Counted from the stretch's first letter, positions 7,991 through 19,530 are shown. The stretch is DNA of 60,180 nucleotides from Guptibacillus algicola (GCF_020171805.1 NZ_JAIVAF010000008.1:1-60180); one strand, 5' to 3'. Program-made: numbers and translations. Notes: generated from the letters alone by a model not told the origin.

Positions 7991-8856
7991 CAGCTCTCCT
8001 CCTCTCTAAGAAGGGAGACAGCAGCTTCGACTGTTTCTTCTAGCGTAAATACGCTGTGTGGTAATGTGGTGTTAAACCGATCTTCAAGACGCTTAATAAA
8101 TTGCACCGTTTCAGGTATATCGAGGCTCAGTGCTTTAAGTGCGTTTGCATCACTGAACACTTCCATCGGTGTCCCTTGCAGTGCAACAGTACCTTTTTCC
8201 ATAATAACGATGCGATCAGAGTAGCGGGCTGCATCTTCCATGCTGTGAGTCACTAGAATCGTTGTAAGCCCCTCTTCTTGATGCAAACGATAAAACAACT
8301 CCATTATCTCTTTTCTACCACGAGGGTCGAGTCCTGCAGTGGGTTCATCCAGGATGAGAATAGAGGGCTTCATCGCAAGTACGCCTGCTATCGCAACACG
8401 CCTCATTTGGCCACCACTTAAGTCAAACGGTGAGCGTTCTAGAAATGAGTGATCTAACCCAACAAGTTCAATCAACTCTGCAGCACGTTTCTTAGCCTCT
8501 TCTTCTGATACACCGAAATTCAATGGACCAAAGATAATATCCTTTTCGATCGTTTCTTCAAACAACTGGTGCTCAGGGTACTGAAAAACAACACCCACAT
8601 GTTTTCTTAACTCTTTAAGGCGTTTTTCTTTCTCTCCAGATTTAATGTGAAACTCGCCAATTTCAATACTGCCCGCGGTGGGCTTCAACAACCCATTCAG
8701 ATGCTGAATAAGAGTGGACTTACCAGAACCAGTATGACCGATTATCGTAAGAAACGTTCCTTCTTTTATAGAAAGATCTACATCCTTCAGTGCAGTTCTC
8801 TCGAACGGTGTGCCTTTACTATATAAATGTTCTAATTCTTTGATTGTAATGTCCAT
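7990..8856 (-). CDS. ecfA2: ECF transporter ATPase EcfA2
   Basis: ABC ATPase of 288 residues. Walker [11 protein letters not shown]-loop FQYPEHQLF, signature [13 protein letters not shown], Walker [14 protein letters not shown] and the H-loop histidine in VTHSMEDAA are all intact. Forms a heterodimer with EcfA1 under EcfT. The start overlaps the ecfA1 coding end by 25 bp; the best AGGAGG is some 16 nt upstream, an unusually long spacing that suggests translational coupling. Confidence 0.95.
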   Translation of the reverse strand: MDITIKELEHLYSKGTPFERTALKDVDLSIKEGTFLTIIGHTGSGKSTLIQHLNGLLKPTAGSIEIGEFHIKSGEKEKRLKELRKHVGVVFQYPEHQLFEETIEKDIIFGPLNFGVSEEEAKKRAAELIELVGLDHSFLERSPFDLSGGQMRRVAIAGVLAMKPSILILDEPTAGLDPRGRKEIMELFYRLHQEEGLTTILVTHSMEDAARYSDRIVIMEKGTVALQGTPMEVFSDANALKALSLDIPETVQFIKRLEDRFNTTLPHSVFTLEETVEAAVSLLREEES

Positions 8857-9671
8857 ATCGCGTCTACCAGATCCTCCTGTGATAGTGTGAGCGAATCAAG
8901 AGGATATCCTCTTTCTTTCAACGCTCGGTGCATCTGTAAAGGGAATGGCAAATCAAGACCAATTTCCTCTAGCATCTCACCCTTTTGAAAGATAGTAGCC
9001 GGAAGCCCTTCATCGATTATCTCGCCTTTATTCATCACGATCATCCGATCAGCTTTTGCTGCTTCTTCGAGATCATGAGTAATCGAAATGACAGTCATCC
9101 CTTCTTCTTCTTTCAACTCTCTCATCGTTTCTAGTACTTCTTTTCTCCCCGCCGGGTCAAGCATCGAAGTTGCTTCATCCAAGATGACGATGGAAGGTCT
9201 TAACGCCACTATGCCTGCTATCGCCACTCTCTGCTTTTGTCCACCTGATAGTCGATGAGGTTCCTGGTCAACATACTCGTCCATCTTAACCCTTTTGATG
9301 CTTTCGGTAATGCGTTCGATCATCTCAACACGTGGAACGCCATTATTCTCAAGACCAAATGCTACATCATCCCTAACCGATGTTCCGACAAACTGATTAT
9401 CTGGGTTCTGAAAAACAATACCGACTCTTCTTCTAATTTCCCAAATGCTTTTCTCGTCTCTACTATTGTATCCCTCGACAAGAATGTCGCCCTTTTCTGG
9501 CTGTAACAATCCATTCAGGTGTCTAGCGAGCGTCGATTTCCCTGAGCCGTTATGACCCACAATGGCAAGCCACTCACCCTTCTCAACGGTTAATGATACA
9601 TCATTAAGCACATAGGGCTGTTCTTCTTGATATCGAAATGACACATTTTGAACGGATATTAAATCGCTCAT
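8832..9671 (-). CDS. ecfA1: ECF transporter ATPase EcfA1
   Basis: ABC ATPase of 279 residues. Walker A GHNGSGKST, Q-loop FQNPDNQFVG, signature LSGGQKQRVAIAG, Walker B IVILDEATSMLDP and H-loop ITHDLEEAA are intact. The Walker B tail reads DEATSMLD rather than DEPTAGLD, typical for this subunit. AGGAGGAACGAAT precedes the ATG. First gene of ecfA1-ecfA2-ecfT-truA. Confidence 0.95.
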   Translation of the reverse strand: MSDLISVQNVSFRYQEEQPYVLNDVSLTVEKGEWLAIVGHNGSGKSTLARHLNGLLQPEKGDILVEGYNSRDEKSIWEIRRRVGIVFQNPDNQFVGTSVRDDVAFGLENNGVPRVEMIERITESIKRVKMDEYVDQEPHRLSGGQKQRVAIAGIVALRPSIVILDEATSMLDPAGRKEVLETMRELKEEEGMTVISITHDLEEAAKADRMIVMNKGEIIDEGLPATIFQKGEMLEEIGLDLPFPLQMHRALKERGYPLDSLTLSQEDLVDAIWTLQSKN

Positions 9672-9859
9672 ATTCGTTCCTCCTGACTCTCTGTCTCTAC
9701 TAGTATGCCCATCGTCACTTTCAAATCATAGCTATATGCTGGTGCGAAAAAATGGCGGATCCATAATCCCCCGCCACTTTTTCCTATCAGCATGGAAAAA
9801 GGAAACATATTTTCTATCTAATAAAATAGCATATATGACTATTATGATTGACAAAATCA

Positions 9860-9892
9860 TAGTAAAAAAAGCCCGGCATCTGCCAGGCTTTC
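9860..9892 (-). terminator. Second terminator of the ribosomal superoperon
   Basis: Minus strand AAAGCCTGGCA / TGCCGGGCTTT stem (one mismatch) with a 2-nt spacer, followed by TTTTTTTACT. Confidence 0.8.
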
Positions 9893-9950
9893 GTAATGGC
9901 AACCAGCATGCTACCACTTTTTTAAATCGTATTGATGCTAATAAAAAAAA

Positions 9951-10019
9951 CGCACTAAAAAAGGGCATAGAATCAGTATCCATAGTCGAGATCCTGTCCC
10001 GCCCTTTTTATAAAGTGCG
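9951..10019 (-). terminator. Long hairpin directly after rplQ
   Basis: CGCACT and AAAAAGGGC (9951-9966) pair with GCCCTTTTT and AGTGCG (10001-10019), with a ~34-nt loop. It begins 2 nt after the rplQ stop. The minus-strand tail is A/T-rich (TTTTTTAGTGCG), so it may terminate or protect the 3' end. Confidence 0.6.
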
Positions 10020-10021
10020 AT

Positions 10022-10384
10022 TTAGACTAGCTCAATGATGACCATTTCAGCACCGTCACCGCGGCGTGGTCCAAGTTTACGGATACGAGTGTAACCGCCT
10101 TGGCGCTCTGCATAGCGAGTAGCGATATCGCTGAATAGTTTTTGAAGTGCATCTTGGCCAGATTCTTTATCCGCGATTTCGTTACGGACGAAAGAAGCTG
10201 CTTGACGGCGAGCGTGAAGATCACCGCGCTTACCAAGTGTAATCATTTTGTCGATGAAAGAACGAAGCTCTTTTGCTTTCGATTCTGTCGTTTCAATACG
10301 TTCATTAATGATCAAATCTGTAACAAGGTCACGGAATAACGCTTTACGCGTATCACTTGTACGACCTAACTTTTGGTATGCCAT
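10022..10384 (-). CDS. rplQ: Ribosomal protein L17
   Basis: Large-subunit protein near the polypeptide exit tunnel, 120 residues as in B. subtilis. Begins [20 protein letters not shown], the conserved family N-terminus. Follows rpoA by 47 bp and ends the alpha operon; GGAGGG precedes the ATG. Confidence 0.97.
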   Translation of the reverse strand: MAYQKLGRTSDTRKALFRDLVTDLIINERIETTESKAKELRSFIDKMITLGKRGDLHARRQAASFVRNEIADKESGQDALQKLFSDIATRYAERQGGYTRIRKLGPRRGDGAEMVIIELV

Positions 10385-10431
10385 GAAGTATTCCCTCCTT
10401 TGTTGTTTCTTAGATCAACAACTTTGTATAT

Positions 10432-11376
10432 CTATTCTTCGTTGCGTAGTCCAAGACCAAGCTCTTCAAGCTTTTCTTGTACTTCTTCTAATGATTTACG
10501 TCCAAGGTTACGAACTTTCATCATGTCTTCTTCAGACTTATGAGTAAGTTCCTGGACTGTATTAATGCCAGCACGTTTCAGGCAGTTATATGAGCGAACT
10601 GAGAGATCAAGCTCTTCGATTGTCATCTCAAGCACTTTCTCTTTTTGGTCCTCTTCTTTTTCGACCATGATTTCAGCATTTTGAGCCTGATCTGTTAAGC
10701 CGACAAAAATATTTAAATGTTCATTTAAAATTTTTGCCCCTAACGATACCGCTTCTTCAGGTCGTATGCTTCCATCTGTCCAAACGTCGAGGGTTAGTTT
10801 GTCATAGTTAGTTACCTGGCCGACACGAGTGTTCTCAACCTGGTAGTTTACACGAGAAACAGGAGTGAAGATAGAGTCAACTGGAATTACACCAATTGGC
10901 TGTTCATCATTCTTGTTTCCTTCTGCTTGTACGTAACCTCTTCCACGAATTGCAGTAATTCTCATATGGAAGCGAGCACTAGCAGAAAGGGTAGCAATAT
11001 GAAGGTCAGGGTTTAAGATCTCCACGTCGCTGTCATGAGTAATATCTCCAGCTGTTACCGTTCCAGGGCCTTGCACATCAACTACTAATGTCTTCTCTTC
11101 TTCAGAGTAGATTTTCATTGCTAGCTTCTTAAGATTAAGAATAATAGTAGTTACATCTTCGTGTACACCTTCAATTGTAGAGAACTCATGGAGTACTCCT
11201 TCAATTTGTACGGATGTCACAGCGGCACCAGGAAGAGATGATAACAGGATACGACGTAGGGAATTCCCTAGTGTAGTTCCATATCCACGTTCTAATGGTT
11301 CTACAACAAACTTTCCGTATTTAGCATCCTCGTTGATAGCTACCGCTTCAATTTTTGGCTTTTCGATTTCGATCAT
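10432..11376 (-). CDS. rpoA: RNA polymerase alpha subunit
   Basis: 314 residues, identical in length to B. subtilis RpoA. The N-terminal domain (1-~230) holds the dimerisation motif [18 protein letters not shown]. The C-terminal domain (~250-314), contacting UP elements and regulators, has [16 protein letters not shown] and [12 protein letters not shown] 12-bp hairpin lies about 30 nt upstream of the ATG (11406-11432). GGAGGG precedes the start. Confidence 0.98.
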   Translation of the reverse strand: MIEIEKPKIEAVAINEDAKYGKFVVEPLERGYGTTLGNSLRRILLSSLPGAAVTSVQIEGVLHEFSTIEGVHEDVTTIILNLKKLAMKIYSEEEKTLVVDVQGPGTVTAGDITHDSDVEILNPDLHIATLSASARFHMRITAIRGRGYVQAEGNKNDEQPIGVIPVDSIFTPVSRVNYQVENTRVGQVTNYDKLTLDVWTDGSIRPEEAVSLGAKILNEHLNIFVGLTDQAQNAEIMVEKEEDQKEKVLEMTIEELDLSVRSYNCLKRAGINTVQELTHKSEEDMMKVRNLGRKSLEEVQEKLEELGLGLRNEE

Positions 11377-11617
11377 CCAACAAACCCTCCTTCAAAACGT
11401 CGAACTTCGGTTAGACATTGTGTCTAACCGAATAATCCCTTTAGGCGGTTCCATTACCAACAACCTAATTATGATTCGTCAACCGTCAACAATTTATACA
11501 TTATCATTATTGACATGTTCATCAATTGTATACCGATAGATTGAATCTTTCTATAAGAGATTTTTCAAAACCAGGCATTCACCCGAAGGGAACATCTACG
11601 TTTGAACTCTCTATTAA
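11377..11617 (-). other. 241-bp rpsK-rpoA spacer with hairpin
   Basis: The spacer is A/T-rich. It carries a perfect 12-bp inverted repeat with a 3-nt loop (11406-11432) near rpoA and several TTGA- and TATA-like words, but no well spaced sigma-A promoter could be settled on. No small ORF with a ribosome binding site was seen. Confidence 0.6.
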
Positions 11618-12013
11618 TTATACTCTACGACGTTTTGGCGGACGGCAACCGTTATGAGGTACTGGAGTTACGTCACGAATGGAAGTAACCTCTAGACCTA
11701 CAGCTTGAAGCGCACGAATAGCAGCTTCACGACCAGCACCAGGGCCTTTAACGGAAACTTCGATTGTCTTCATGCCGTGCTCTTGAGCTGTTTTACCAGC
11801 TGTCTCAGCAGCCATTTGAGCTGCGAATGGAGTAGACTTACGAGAACCTTTGAAGCCCATGTTCCCAGAAGTTGCCCATGATACAGCATTTCCGTGAGTG
11901 TCAGTAATAGTTACAATTGTATTATTAAAAGTAGAACGGATGTGAGCTATTCCACTCTCAATATTCTTTTTGACACGCTTTTTACGTGTATTAGCTTTAC
12001 GTTGTTTAGCCAT
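11618..12013 (-). CDS. rpsK: Ribosomal protein S11
   Basis: Small-subunit platform protein, 131 residues, the B. subtilis length. Contains [17 protein letters not shown] and the C-terminal [16 protein letters not shown]. Positioned between rpsM and rpoA in the canonical alpha operon. Confidence 0.98.
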   Translation of the reverse strand: MAKQRKANTRKKRVKKNIESGIAHIRSTFNNTIVTITDTHGNAVSWATSGNMGFKGSRKSTPFAAQMAAETAGKTAQEHGMKTIEVSVKGPGAGREAAIRALQAVGLEVTSIRDVTPVPHNGCRPPKRRRV

Positions 12014-12030
12014 TTGTTAGTTTACCTCCC

Positions 12031-12396
12031 TTACTTCTTCTTGTTTGCTACTGTACGGCGAGGGCCTTTACGAGTACGAGAGTTGTTCTTCGTATGTTGG
12101 CCTCGGACAGGAAGACCGCGACGGTGGCGAATACCACGATATGAACCGATCTCGATTAGACGCTTAATGTTAAGGGAAATCTCACGACGAAGATCACCTT
12201 CAACCTTAATTTTGTCTACTTCTTCACGGATTTTTCCGAGTTCTTCTTCAGTCAAGTCGCGAACGCGAGTATCTTCAGATACACCAGCATCAACTAGGAC
12301 TTGTTTAGCAGTAGTTTTACCGATTCCATATACGTAAGTTAACGCGATTACAATGCGTTTTTCGCGTGGAACATCAATACCAGCAATACGTGCCAT
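12031..12396 (-). CDS. rpsM: Ribosomal protein S13
   Basis: Small-subunit head protein contacting P-site tRNA and L5, 121 residues. Begins [14 protein letters not shown]; the basic C-terminus ends RRTVANKKK. The ATG at 12396 follows AAGGAGGTG; the frame extending to 12405 would run into that site and was rejected. Confidence 0.98.
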   Translation of the reverse strand: MARIAGIDVPREKRIVIALTYVYGIGKTTAKQVLVDAGVSEDTRVRDLTEEELGKIREEVDKIKVEGDLRREISLNIKRLIEIGSYRGIRHRRGLPVRGQHTKNNSRTRKGPRRTVANKKK

Positions 12397-12416
12397 GGGT
12401 TGCACCTCCTTATATA

Positions 12417-12557
<141 letters not shown>

Positions 12558-12566
12558 TTAACTTTT

Positions 12567-12785
12567 TTATTTATATCGATACGTGATTCTACCACGTGAT
12601 AAGTCATATGGAGAAAGCTCAACAGTTACTTTGTCGCCTGGCAAAATACGAATGTAATGCATGCGTATCTTCCCGGATACGTGAGCAAGGATCTTATGAC
12701 CGTTTTCGAGTTCTACTCTGAACATTGCATTCGGTAGAGGTTCGATAACTGTGCCTTCCATTTCAATAACATCTTCCTTAGCCAT
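12567..12785 (-). CDS. infA: Translation initiation factor IF-1
   Basis: 72 residues, single S1/OB-fold domain binding the 30S A site during initiation. Begins [15 protein letters not shown] and ends [11 protein letters not shown], full length. Its start overlaps the end of the KOW protein gene by 8 bp, implying coupled translation. Confidence 0.98.
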   Translation of the reverse strand: MAKEDVIEMEGTVIEPLPNAMFRVELENGHKILAHVSGKIRMHYIRILPGDKVTVELSPYDLSRGRITYRYK

Positions 12786-13098
12786 CTACTTGCTCTCCCT
12801 CCTTTAAATCAATGACGTATTCATTCATATACTTTGAGATCGCGAAACGCAGCTTGCCATTAGTGACACGGCCCGTTTCCTCAAGACTTCGCTTTACCTC
12901 AGGGGATACATAATTCGTTAGCTCCAGGTGTGCGAGGTTCTTTCGCTTTGGACGATCAAATTTTCGTTTGTCGCCATCTGCGATGAAAACATAACGATCA
13001 TTTATTACTTCAACAATCACGCTATATTGTTCAGCGTCTCTTCCCCGTTTGTTCCGCACGATCCGACCGATCTCGGGCACGGTTTCCGACTCTTTCAA
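12778..13098 (-). CDS. KOW-domain RNA-binding protein (YbzG-like)
   Basis: 106 residues, similar to the L14e-like KOW protein (B. subtilis ybzG, from memory) encoded between map and infA in Bacillales. The N-terminal part reads [20 protein letters not shown], a KOW motif; the middle is basic ([14 protein letters not shown]). The start is TTG (13098) with only a modest AAGGTGATGG site. Ribosome association is inferred from the domain and the operon; its role is not known to me. Confidence 0.8.
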   Translation of the reverse strand: MKESETVPEIGRIVRNKRGRDAEQYSVIVEVINDRYVFIADGDKRKFDRPKRKNLAHLELTNYVSPEVKRSLEETGRVTNGKLRFAISKYMNEYVIDLKEGEQVDG

Positions 13099-13114
13099 GA
13101 ACCATCACCTTCAC

Positions 13115-13860
13115 TTAGGCCTTTGTTAAAATTTCATATCCTTCTTCTGTAACAGTAAAAGTATGCTCAAAATGAGCGCAATTTTTACCGTCAGTTGTTA
13201 CTACAGTCCAGTTATCTGAAAGTGTTCGAACATAACGAGAGCCCATATTCACCATCGGCTCTACTGCAAGTACCATGCCTTGCTTGAGCCTCGGTCCTTT
13301 TCCTGGAGGACCATAATGAGGAATTTGAGGATCTTCATGAAGGTCCTGACCTACACCATGACCAACATATTCCCGTACGATCGAGAACCCTTCAGCTTCC
13401 GCATACGTTTGAATTGCATGAGAGATATCGGAAAGTCTTTTCCCTACCTTAGCCTCAGCCAATCCTTTATATAACGATTCCTCGGTAACTTTTAACAACC
13501 GTTCGTCTTTTTCTGAGATAGTGCCAACAGGATAGGTCCAGGCTGAATCGCCATGATAACCTTTATATTTAGCACCAATATCGATGCTAATAATATCTCC
13601 CTCCGCCAACACGCGATCTCCTGGAATACCATGTACCAACTCTTCATTTACAGAAGCGCAGATACTTCCAGTAAATCCATTGTAACCCTTAAAGGAAGGA
13701 ATTGCACCAAGCTGACGAATAAACCGATCGGCAATCGTATCCAGCTCTTTTGTCGTAACTCCAGGCTTAATGTGCTTCTGCAGTTCTTGATGCGTTAATG
13801 CGACAATTTTGCCTGCCTCTCGCATGATATCAAGTTCGCGAGGAGTCTTGCAAATAATCA

Positions 13861-13861
<1 letters not shown>
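13115..13861 (-). CDS. map: Methionine aminopeptidase, type I
   Basis: 248 residues; removes the initiator methionine from new proteins. The pita-bread metal ligands are seen in order: [16 protein letters not shown] (two Asp), [15 protein letters not shown] (His), EPMV (Glu) and HFEHT (Glu). No N-terminal extension. Start overlaps the adk stop by one base. Confidence 0.97.
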
Positions 13862-14511
<650 letters not shown>

Positions 14512-14577
14512 CTAATCCCTCCATACGTCACCCAATCGAGGATGAAGGAGGGGAAGAAAGTTCTTCCCAGTTTATCC

Positions 14578-15873
14578 TCAAGATTTAATAAAGCCTTTAT
14601 AATGACGTTTAATTAATTGACTTTCAATTTGCTTCATCGTATCAAGCGCTACCCCAACAACGATCAGCAAGCTTGTTCCGCCGATTTGCAGCGTTTGCGG
14701 CAGTCCTGCTACGGTTGTGAAAAATACCGGAATAATCGATACAACTGCAAGGAATAGAGCTCCTACAAATGTTAAACGATAGAGAATTTTAGTAATGTAC
14801 GTTTCAGTAGCATTACCTGGACGAATACCAGGAATATATCCACCCTGCTTCTTAAGATTCTCTGCCATCTTCTCCGGATTCACCTGGACAAACGTATAGA
14901 AATACGTAAAGCCAATGATGAGTAACGCATACACGACCATGCCAATAGGCTGTGTGTAATCAAAGATTCTGACGATCCAATCTGTTACCGAATTACTTCC
15001 AAACAACCTTGCGACTGTTGGAGGAGTAATGATAAGTGATATTGCAAAGATAACTGGAATAACACCTGCTGCATTTACCTTAATCGGTAAGTGAGTTGAT
15101 TGTCCGCCAACTTGTCTGCGGTTAACAGTACGTTTAGCATATTGGATTGGAATTTTGCGAAGGCCTTGTTGAACGAAGATAACAGCTACAACGATTGCTA
15201 ATGCTGCAAGAGCAATGATCGCAAGTGTAACGATGTTAATGAACAACTCATCCTGCGCTCCTTCAAACATCTGAGCGTACAACTGGTTAAGACCAGGAGG
15301 AATTGCAGCTACAATTCCGGCAAAGATGATGATGGAGATTCCATTACCAACACCTTTAGCAGTAATCTGTTCACCTAACCACATCAAAAAAGCCGTTCCG
15401 GCTGTAAGAACAAGAGCAATATTAAGATACGTCAAGAAACCTGCATCTGTAATCAGCTGTCCTCCAACCATATTGTTGAAACCGATAGATAACGCGATAC
15501 CCTGGATCAGTCCAAGGCCGATCGTTCCATATCTAGTAACCTGCGTAAGCTTTTTACGTCCAGCTTCTCCCTGTTTTGACCATTCGGTAAATTTAGGGAC
15601 AACATCCATCTGTAAAAGCTGCACTATGATTGAAGCAGTGATGTACGGCATGATTCCCATGGCAAAGATGGAGAAGTTTTGCAACGCTCCACCGCCAAAG
15701 GTGTTGAGTACTCCGAAGAGACTCATTTGATCTTGAAATTGTAATACTTCTCTGTTCACACCAGGAACCGGTATGAATGTTCCGATTCGGAACACGACAA
15801 GCATGAGTAGGGTGAAAATGACTTTGTTTCTAATATCACCTACGCGCATAATGTTGGAGATTGCTTGGAACAT
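14578..15873 (-). CDS. secY: Protein translocase subunit SecY
   Basis: Polytopic membrane protein of 431 residues (10 expected segments), the channel of the Sec translocon. Contains GTFIPVPGVN near TM1, the plug region GGGALQNFSIFAMGIMPYI, and the C-terminal GTSLLIVVGVALDTMKQIES. One-base overlap with rplO. A GGGAAGAA/TTCTTCCC hairpin (14551-14568) sits in the 66-bp gap before adk. Confidence 0.98.
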   Translation of the reverse strand: MFQAISNIMRVGDIRNKVIFTLLMLVVFRIGTFIPVPGVNREVLQFQDQMSLFGVLNTFGGGALQNFSIFAMGIMPYITASIIVQLLQMDVVPKFTEWSKQGEAGRKKLTQVTRYGTIGLGLIQGIALSIGFNNMVGGQLITDAGFLTYLNIALVLTAGTAFLMWLGEQITAKGVGNGISIIIFAGIVAAIPPGLNQLYAQMFEGAQDELFINIVTLAIIALAALAIVVAVIFVQQGLRKIPIQYAKRTVNRRQVGGQSTHLPIKVNAAGVIPVIFAISLIITPPTVARLFGSNSVTDWIVRIFDYTQPIGMVVYALLIIGFTYFYTFVQVNPEKMAENLKKQGGYIPGIRPGNATETYITKILYRLTFVGALFLAVVSIIPVFFTTVAGLPQTLQIGGTSLLIVVGVALDTMKQIESQLIKRHYKGFIKS

Positions 15874-16313
15874 TAGATCACCTCAGTATTTCCGCCTGCC
15901 GCTTCAATCGCTTCTTTTGCTGAAGCTGAAAACTTGTGGGCTTTCACGGTAAGCTTTTTATCTAGCTTACCATTACCTAGAATCTTAATTCCAGCTTTTT
16001 CTTTGCTGACAACGCCAGTTTCTAGAAGTAGTTCTGGGGAAACTTCAGTTCCATCTTCAAAACGGTTTAACGATTCAAGATTAACAATCGCGAACTCTTT
16101 ACGGTTCATGTTTGTAAATCCACGCTTCGGTAGACGTTTGAAGATCGGAAGCTGTCCTCCCTCGAAACCTGGGCGTACTCCGCCGCCAGAACGAGACTTT
16201 TGACCTTTTTGACCGCGACCAGACGTTTTACCGTTACCTGTTGCAATACCGCGACCAAGTCTGTTGCGTTCTTTACGAGAACCTTCAGATGGTTTTAGTT
16301 CGTGTAGTTTCAA
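15873..16313 (-). CDS. rplO: Ribosomal protein L15
   Basis: 146 residues, B. subtilis length. Glycine/arginine-rich N-terminus [20 protein letters not shown] typical of L15. The start is TTG at 16313 ([11 protein letters not shown]) 7 nt after GGAGGTG; a GTG at 16322 is inside the ribosome binding site. Stop overlaps the secY start. Confidence 0.97.
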   Translation of the reverse strand: MKLHELKPSEGSRKERNRLGRGIATGNGKTSGRGQKGQKSRSGGGVRPGFEGGQLPIFKRLPKRGFTNMNRKEFAIVNLESLNRFEDGTEVSPELLLETGVVSKEKAGIKILGNGKLDKKLTVKAHKFSASAKEAIEAAGGNTEVI

Positions 16314-16342
16314 TGTGAGCACCTCCTCAATGTATAGATTTT

Positions 16343-16531
16343 TTATGCATCGATTTCGTTAACAGTTACAAGGTGAGATACCTTGTTAACCATACCGCGA
16401 ATTGCAGGGTTGTCTGTATGAACAACCGTTTGATGCATCTTGTTCAGTCCAAGAGTCTTTACCGTCACGCGTTGGTCTTGAGGGCGACCAATCACACTAC
16501 GTGAGAGGGTGATTTCTAATTTCTTAGCCAT
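16343..16531 (-). CDS. rpmD: Ribosomal protein L30
   Basis: 62 residues, short bacterial form, with [17 protein letters not shown] and the HLVTVNE C-terminus. Lies between rpsE (14-bp gap) and rplO, its usual place. Confidence 0.97.
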   Translation of the reverse strand: MAKKLEITLSRSVIGRPQDQRVTVKTLGLNKMHQTVVHTDNPAIRGMVNKVSHLVTVNEIDA

Positions 16532-16545
16532 CTGTTATCCCTCCC

Positions 16546-17046
16546 TTAACCTAATAGCTCTTCTACAGATTTTCCACGAAGCTTAGCAACGTCTTCCGCA
16601 CGCTTGAGGTTTTCAAGGCCGTTTAGTGTTGCACGCACCATGTTAATCGGATTGTTAGATCCAAGAGACTTCGATAGAATGTCGCCTACACCAGCAAGTT
16701 CTAATACTGCACGGACAGGTCCACCAGCGATTACTCCAGTACCTTCAGAAGCTGGCTTCAATAGTACGTTACCTGCTCCAAAGTGACCTGTGATTTGGTG
16801 AGGAATTGTAGTTCCAACAACAGGAACAGTGATTAAGTTCTTCTTCGCGTCTTCGATAGCTTTGCGAATTGCTTCAGGAACTTCCTGCGCTTTACCAGTT
16901 CCGAAGCCAACGTGACCGTTTTTATCTCCGACTACTACGATTGCTGCAAAGCGGAAACGACGTCCACCCTTTACAACTTTCGCTACACGGTTAACGGTAA
17001 CTACGCGTTCTTCAAGTTCTAGTTTGTTAGCATCAATGCTACGCAT
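16546..17046 (-). CDS. rpsE: Ribosomal protein S5
   Basis: 166 residues. Lies at the mRNA entry site and affects decoding accuracy. The N-terminal double-stranded RNA binding part has [16 protein letters not shown]; the loop residues targeted by spectinomycin-resistance mutations (VVKGGRR) look wild type. C-terminal domain has [13 protein letters not shown]. Confidence 0.98.
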   Translation of the reverse strand: MRSIDANKLELEERVVTVNRVAKVVKGGRRFRFAAIVVVGDKNGHVGFGTGKAQEVPEAIRKAIEDAKKNLITVPVVGTTIPHQITGHFGAGNVLLKPASEGTGVIAGGPVRAVLELAGVGDILSKSLGSNNPINMVRATLNGLENLKRAEDVAKLRGKSVEELLG

Positions 17047-17064
17047 GGGTTAACCTCCTTTTTA

Positions 17065-17427
17065 TTAAAATTTCAGTCCTGCTTCACGAGCTGCGTCTGC
17101 AAGAGCTTTAACACGTCCGTGGTATAAATACCCACCGCGGTCAAATACCACTTCTGTATGACCTGCTTCAACAGCACGCTTTGCGATTGATTCTCCGACT
17201 TTAGTAGCAGCTTCAGTGTTACCGCCGTTGTTAACGTCAATTCCTTGTTCCATGCTAGATGCTGATACCAAAGTTACGCCTTTGACATCATCAATAAGCT
17301 GAGCATAGATGTTCTTGTTTGAACGGAAAACGTTTAGACGAGGACGTTCAGCTGTGCCGGTTACGTTACGACGAACGCGAGCGTGTCTCTTTTGACGCGC
17401 TTTGTTTTTATCGGCTTTAGTGATCAT
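17065..17427 (-). CDS. rplR: Ribosomal protein L18
   Basis: 120 residues; binds 5S rRNA with L5. Has [20 protein letters not shown] and the C-terminal [19 protein letters not shown], the family signature. Placed between rplF and rpsE. Confidence 0.98.
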   Translation of the reverse strand: MITKADKNKARQKRHARVRRNVTGTAERPRLNVFRSNKNIYAQLIDDVKGVTLVSASSMEQGIDVNNGGNTEAATKVGESIAKRAVEAGHTEVVFDRGGYLYHGRVKALADAAREAGLKF

Positions 17428-17458
17428 GAAATGTCACTCCTTTCCGCTAGGTTTTTAC

Positions 17459-17995
17459 CTATTTACCAGTTTTACCTTCTTTACGACGAACATATTCGCC
17501 TTCATAACGGATACCTTTGCCTTTATAAGGCTCTGGAAGACGTACTGAACGGATGTTTGCTGCAACAGCTCCAACACGCTCTTTATCGATACCTTTTACT
17601 TGAACCTTCGTGTTAGAAGGAACTTCAACCTCAATGCCTTCTTCTGGTACGATCTCAACTGGGTGAGAGTAACCAACGTTAAGCACTAGTTTTTGACCAG
17701 ACTTGCTAGCACGCCAACCAACTCCGATGATTTCAAGATTCTTTTCAAAACCTTTAGTCACACCTTCAACCATGTTTGCGATCAGGCTGCGAGTTGTTCC
17801 GTGTAGAGCACGGTGCTCTTTATTTTCTGAAGGACGAGCAACAGTTAGCACGTTATCATCGATATTTACTTTAATATCGGAGTTGAACGTACGTGAAAGT
17901 TCACCTTTAGGTCCCTTTACTGTTACAACGTCGTCTTTAATATCAATTGTTACACCACTTGGGATTTCAATCGGTTTAAGTCCGACACGTGACAT
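17459..17995 (-). CDS. rplF: Ribosomal protein L6
   Basis: 178 residues, two tandem similar domains. Begins [15 protein letters not shown]; the C-terminal signature [20 protein letters not shown] is intact. Close to the GTPase centre and the sarcin-ricin loop. Downstream of rpsH by 28 bp. Confidence 0.98.
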   Translation of the reverse strand: MSRVGLKPIEIPSGVTIDIKDDVVTVKGPKGELSRTFNSDIKVNIDDNVLTVARPSENKEHRALHGTTRSLIANMVEGVTKGFEKNLEIIGVGWRASKSGQKLVLNVGYSHPVEIVPEEGIEVEVPSNTKVQVKGIDKERVGAVAANIRSVRLPEPYKGKGIRYEGEYVRRKEGKTGK

Positions 17996-18023
17996 AATTA
18001 CACCTCCATTCCGCTTTTAAGAA

Positions 18024-18422
18024 TTACCAAACGTAAGCGAGTACTTCGCCGCCTACTTGCTGTTGACGAGCTTCTTTGTCCGTCATAATTCCTTTAGAAG
18101 TAGAAACAAGAGCGATTCCTAGGCCGCCAAGTACGCGAGGTACTTCGTCAGCTTTAGCATATACGCGAAGACCAGGTTTACTGATTCGCTTTAAGCCAGT
18201 GATAACGCGCTCGTTGTTAGAACCGTACTTAAGAAAGATACGGATGATGCCCTGCTTGTTGTCTTCAACGATTTCAACATCACGTACAAAACCTTCACGC
18301 TTGAGGATTTCAGCAATGTTTCTCTTTGAATTAGATGCAGGTAATTCTAGTTTTTCGTGACGCACTGTGTTTGCGTTACGAATACGTGTAAGCATATCTG
18401 CAATTGGATCAGTCATGACCAT
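18024..18422 (-). CDS. rpsH: Ribosomal protein S8
   Basis: 132 residues. Central 16S assembly protein and, in other bacteria, the repressor of the spc operon. [18 protein letters not shown] start with GGAGG 9 nt before the first ATG; the C-terminal [20 protein letters not shown] is conserved. Confidence 0.98.
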   Translation of the reverse strand: MVMTDPIADMLTRIRNANTVRHEKLELPASNSKRNIAEILKREGFVRDVEIVEDNKQGIIRIFLKYGSNNERVITGLKRISKPGLRVYAKADEVPRVLGGLGIALVSTSKGIMTDKEARQQQVGGEVLAYVW

Positions 18423-18451
18423 TAGTAATTACCTCCTTCCCTATCTCGGGT

Positions 18452-18649
<198 letters not shown>

Positions 18650-18653
18650 TTAC

Positions 18654-19193
18654 TTACTTTTGAAATGGCATACCTAGTTGTGTCAACATTTCACGGCTCT
18701 CTTCGTCCGTTTTAGCTGTTGTTACGATAACGATGTCCATTCCGCGCACTTTGTTTACATTATCGTAATCAATTTCAGGGAAAATCAATTGTTCTTTGAT
18801 GCCTAGTGTGTAGTTACCACGACCATCGAATGCTTTCTTAGAAACACCTCTGAAGTCACGTACACGTGGTAGTGATACAGATACAAGTTTGTCTAAGAAA
18901 TCGTACATACGAGTGCCACGAAGAGTAACCTTCGCACCGATCGGCATACCTTCACGAAGTTTGAAACCAGCGATTGATTTCTTAGCTTTCGTGATAACAG
19001 GCTTCTGACCTGCAAGTAATTGAAGCTCTTCTACTGCTGTATCTAGAGCTTTAGGGTTCTGCACTGCGTCACCCACACCCATGTTGATTACAATTTTCTC
19101 AACTTTTGGCACTTCCATAACGGAAGAGTAATTAAATTTCTCCATAAGAGAAGGTTTCGTTTCATTTTGATACTTTTCTTGAAGACGGTTCAT
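18654..19193 (-). CDS. rplE: Ribosomal protein L5
   Basis: 179 residues; binds 5S rRNA and the P-site tRNA. The family signature [13 protein letters not shown] and the [19 protein letters not shown]-terminus are present. Canonical place between rplX and rpsZ. Confidence 0.98.
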   Translation of the reverse strand: MNRLQEKYQNETKPSLMEKFNYSSVMEVPKVEKIVINMGVGDAVQNPKALDTAVEELQLLAGQKPVITKAKKSIAGFKLREGMPIGAKVTLRGTRMYDFLDKLVSVSLPRVRDFRGVSKKAFDGRGNYTLGIKEQLIFPEIDYDNVNKVRGMDIVIVTTAKTDEESREMLTQLGMPFQK

Positions 19194-19218
19194 CGGATAG
19201 ACCTCCTTTCGCTACAAA

Positions 19219-19530
19219 CTACTTATCGAGTACTTCACCGGATTTTTTTGCGATACGAACTTTTTTGCCGTTTTCCTCTTTATAACCAACGCGAGTTGGC
19301 TCACCAGATTTAGGATCTAGTGCCATTACGTTAGAAACATGGACAGCTGCTTCTTGTTCAACGATTCCACCCTGTGGGTTAGCCTGTGATGGTTTGGAAT
19401 GTTTCTTTACAAGATTAACACCTTCCACGATAACTCTATCTTTTTTCGGGTAAGCTTCAAGGATCACACCTTGCTTTCCTTTGTCCTTACCTGAAATCAC
19501 TTTAACTTTATCACCTTTTTTAACGTGCAT
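19219..19530 (-). CDS. rplX: Ribosomal protein L24
   Basis: 103 residues, KOW domain [19 protein letters not shown] at the N-terminus. Initiates 50S assembly near the tunnel exit. AGGAGGTG upstream. Between rplN and rplE. Confidence 0.98.
   Translation of the reverse strand: MHVKKGDKVKVISGKDKGKQGVILEAYPKKDRVIVEGVNLVKKHSKPSQANPQGGIVEQEAAVHVSNVMALDPKSGEPTRVGYKEENGKKVRIAKKSGEVLDK

Larger units (their letters stand above)
9672..10021 (-). other. 350-bp spacer with three hairpins
   Basis: Between rplQ and ecfA1. It contains two rplQ-side terminators (9951-10019 and 9860-9892) and a third hairpin at 9747-9782 with stem TGGCGG / CCGCCA flanked by A and T runs, close to ecfA1. A 100-codon plus-strand frame crosses all three hairpins and has no ribosome binding site, so it is not called. 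No clear promoter for ecfA1 was found. Confidence 0.7.

Noticed and set aside
9736-10038. 100-codon plus-strand frame between rplQ and ecfA1
   Set aside because: It crosses three hairpins/terminators, overlaps the rplQ end, has no ribosome binding site and its product is unlike a natural protein.
15326-15730. 134-codon plus-strand frame inside secY
   Set aside because: Antisense shadow of a conserved gene with no start signal.
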